From: Clostridia bacterium
Lineage (GTDB): Bacteria > Bacillota > Clostridia > Oscillospirales > Acutalibacteraceae
Reading direction: 5' to 3'
DNA: 64,000 nt
Assembly (NCBI GenBank): GCA_017416485.1
Contig: JAFQCH010000023.1
Location: forward strand, 249,262-313,261
The position numbers were made by a program, and so were the translations under genes. The stretch's first letter is position 1, and each line of letters begins with the position of its first letter. Positions 61,948 to 64,000 of this stretch are shown here, in pieces. The notes under the pieces are model-generated. The model did not search any database. It saw only the letters and a list, made by a program, of their open reading frames with translations, and was not told the DNA's origin.

Positions 61948-64000
61948 TTATACAATATTTTTAACAATAAGATCTGTCAGACGTTCACTGCTTTCTGACT
62001 GAAAGTAATGACTGTCGCTTTCAATGTAGTACACCTGTTCCACATTGCCTGCATATTTTTCCCACAAAGACCGTGCATGTCTGTAATTTTTTGTAAACAT
62101 ATCTTTTTTACTAATAATTACGCTGACAGGAGTTTTTATTTTTCCTTTTAATTCGGAAAAGCTGATATTTGCAAAATCTGTATCCTTTCTGAAACTTATA
62201 AGCATCTCGCTTAATTTTTCATCAGATAATCCAGAAATATCCGCACCGGCTTTAGCAAGTATTGTTTTGAGTATATTATCAGGAACAATATTCCATAAAT
62301 TCTTTCTGACAGCTTTTGCAGGCGGTATACTTGCACCTGCAAAATAATGACTCACAGGTATCTTCTTAGCTTCAAGCTCTTTAATAATCTGCAACGAAAC
62401 AGCAGAACCCACGCAATGAGAATAAAACATTATCTCTGAATTTTTGCACAATCCGGCAATTTCATCTGCAGCACTTTTGCATTCTTCAAATGAATGAAGA
62501 TACCTCACGTAATATACCGATATCAAGGCATTTTTCTTTTTTATACTGTTTACTAATGCACTGAAAGCCTCTGCTCCGCCGCCCGCAAAAGGTAAGAGTA
62601 TCAAAGTCTTTTCAGTTTTATCCGATATATATAGAGGTTCGAGATATGACAACGTTTTTTCTGCGGGTTTTACAATTTTCCGTGCAAGCTTGGCAGGTGT
62701 GGAATTACGGATAAAGTCAGCCGCCGTAATATTTTCAAAAATGTCCTCACTCAGAATTGAAATCATTGAAAGACTTGTTCCGCCCATTCGGAAGAAATCA
62801 CTGTTTTTGCCTATATTCTCAACCTCAAGAATACGGCTAAAGATTTCACAGATAAGCTTTTCCGTCTCATTTTCGGGTTCCATAAAGCCCTCATCGGAAA
62901 GAGGCTCAACATCAATCTGTACCAACGCCTTTCTGTCAAGCTTTCCGTTGGAATTCAGGGGTAGCGTATCTAGATACACAAACTTACCGGGCACCATGTA
63001 AGACGGCAATTTAACCGAGCAACACTTTTCAAGGGATGATTCATCGACAGCGTCACCCGTATAAAATGCAATTAGCACATCTGTTCCGTTTATATTTTTC
63101 ACAATTACAGAAGATGAAGAAACACCGCTTATTCTGTTTATAACAGCTTCAATTTCACCGAGTTCGATTCTCTGACCGTTAAGCTTTATCTGGCTGTCTT
63201 TTCTTCCAACAAAAACTATATTTCCGTCCTCTCGCCAATATGCAAGATCGCCCGTTTTGTAAAGCTTGTCCTCTCCGAAGGGGTTATCAATAAATTTTTC
63301 TTCAGTAAGTACAGGGTTATTGAGATATCCCTGTCCTACATTCATTCCTGCAATACAAAGCTCACCCTGTACTCCTACGGGTACAAAGTTCATATATTTG
63401 TCTACGATATGTATCTGAGTGTTGTGAATAGGCTTTCCGATGGGCACAGGGTCGATATCTTCGGGAGTACAATCGTAATACGTTACGTCAACTGCACATT
63501 CCGTCGGACCGTAAAGGTTATGAAGGGTTACTTTTTCATAATCATAAAGCTTATAGAATCGATTAACAAGCGAAGCAGAAAGTGCTTCACCAGATAAAAA
63601 TACATATTTGACCGAATTGAATTTCGGTATTTCATTTCTGTGTGTTTCGAGATAATTCAGGAAAATCTCAAACACTGAAGGAACAAAATGAAGGTGTGTT
63701 ACTTTATTTCGTTCAACCTCATCCAATATTTTTGCGGGCAGAAAATGTTCTCCCGGCTTTGACACAGCAAGACTACCGCCGCACAAACCCCACCAGAAAA
63801 GCTCCCATACGGAAACATCAAATGTATACGGAGTTTTCTGCAGAATAACATCATTGGCATGAAGCGGATATCTATCATGCATCCATAATATTCTGTTTAC
63901 GGCAGATTTATGGCTTACCTTTGCGCCTTTAGGAGTACCTGTTGAACCTGATGTGTAAATTACATATGCTGTATCGTTTTCATCGGCAATGTAAGGCTGA
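61948..64000 (-). CDS. Non-ribosomal peptide synthetase, terminal A-PCP-TE module (5' end beyond window)
   Basis: The minus-strand frame is open to the right edge (about 684 residues seen). It starts in the adenylation domain at A3 (YVIYTSGSTGTPKGAK) and continues through A4 (FDVSVWE), A5 (NLYGPTE), A7 (YKTGDLAYW), A8 and A10 (NSNGKLDRKAL). A peptidyl carrier protein has DFFRMGGTSLSM, and a C-terminal thioesterase has LLPFAGGGAEAF, SHCVG, SKKDMF and a late His (SDSHYF). The specificity residues read DVWHFSLVDK, the known serine code of EntF. The thioesterase has Cys at the usual Ser nucleophile. Condensation and earlier modules must lie beyond 64000. Confidence 0.93.
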   Translation of the reverse strand, partial: QPYIADENDTAYVIYTSGSTGTPKGAKVSHKSAVNRILWMHDRYPLHANDVILQKTPYTFDVSVWELFWWGLCGGSLAVSKPGEHFLPAKILDEVERNKVTHLHFVPSVFEIFLNYLETHRNEIPKFNSVKYVFLSGEALSASLVNRFYKLYDYEKVTLHNLYGPTECAVDVTYYDCTPEDIDPVPIGKPIHNTQIHIVDKYMNFVPVGVQGELCIAGMNVGQGYLNNPVLTEEKFIDNPFGEDKLYKTGDLAYWREDGNIVFVGRKDSQIKLNGQRIELGEIEAVINRISGVSSSSVIVKNINGTDVLIAFYTGDAVDESSLEKCCSVKLPSYMVPGKFVYLDTLPLNSNGKLDRKALVQIDVEPLSDEGFMEPENETEKLICEIFSRILEVENIGKNSDFFRMGGTSLSMISILSEDIFENITAADFIRNSTPAKLARKIVKPAEKTLSYLEPLYISDKTEKTLILLPFAGGGAEAFSALVNSIKKKNALISVYYVRYLHSFEECKSAADEIAGLCKNSEIMFYSHCVGSAVSLQIIKELEAKKIPVSHYFAGASIPPAKAVRKNLWNIVPDNILKTILAKAGADISGLSDEKLSEMLISFRKDTDFANISFSELKGKIKTPVSVIISKKDMFTKNYRHARSLWEKYAGNVEQVYYIESDSHYFQSESSERLTDLIVKNIV

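Overview
The window looks like chromosome from an endospore-forming, low-GC Clostridium-type bacterium, probably a gut member of the Oscillospirales. The reasons are a complete spoIIIA operon, cotJ coat genes and yunB, an IspH-S1 (rpsA) fusion typical of Clostridia, consensus sigma-A promoters with 17-bp spacing, and a set of host-glycan hydrolases. Lineage is inferred from gene content only.

Layout. 1-2.8 kb: 5' part of a PiT phosphate transporter, cotJABC and yunB. 2.9-7.9 kb: GH27 alpha-galactosidase and GH95 fucosidase, facing a GH33 sialidase. 7.9-12 kb: HI0933 flavoprotein-cmk-ispH/rpsA operon. 12-17.6 kb: spoIIIAA-AH followed by a DUF1292 gene and an EndoA/MazF-type RNase with no recognisable antitoxin. 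17.6-21.3 kb: a 1203-residue YfhO-like membrane protein fused to DUF4234. 21.4-25.7 kb: topoisomerase IV parE-parC. 25.9-30.8 kb: secG, tRNA-Lys (overlapping the secG stop), trmO, nrdR, proC and a parvulin-type foldase. 30.8-42.3 kb: M20 peptidase, a D,D-carboxypeptidase homologue with all three catalytic motifs lost, a phosphoesterase, an Fe-alcohol dehydrogenase, glpK-serC-serA, a GPH sugar transporter and an intact D,D-carboxypeptidase lipoprotein.

42.5-47.5 kb is the most distinctive locus: a tightly coupled three-gene operon of a TerB_N/TerB_C protein, a DUF2791 (BrxC/BrxD-like) ATPase and an Lhr-like helicase. Its promoter carries two LexA/DinR-like boxes 21 bp apart, and also an inverted repeat around the -10. 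This suggests a damage- or phage-inducible DNA-processing or defence module. 47.7-54.8 kb: ornithine cyclodeaminase with a YfcC transporter, a DUF2974 hydrolase, a ZIP metal transporter, an unknown anchored protein and a beta-lactamase-fold hydrolase.

54.8-58.1 kb: a methyltransferase behind a leader peptide and intrinsic terminator (attenuator architecture), an XRE regulator, a 53-residue Asn/Gln-only-type protein and an amidohydrolase. 58.1-60.6 kb: a DUF255 thioredoxin-fold protein and a free-standing EF-Tu domain III-like protein. At 60.9 kb lies the 3' fragment of a tRNA-Ala gene with its terminator, the expected scar of an integrated element. To its right are an Lgt-like membrane protein and the last module of an NRPS (A-PCP-TE) that runs off the window. 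The A domain has a serine specificity code and the thioesterase has Cys where Ser is usual.
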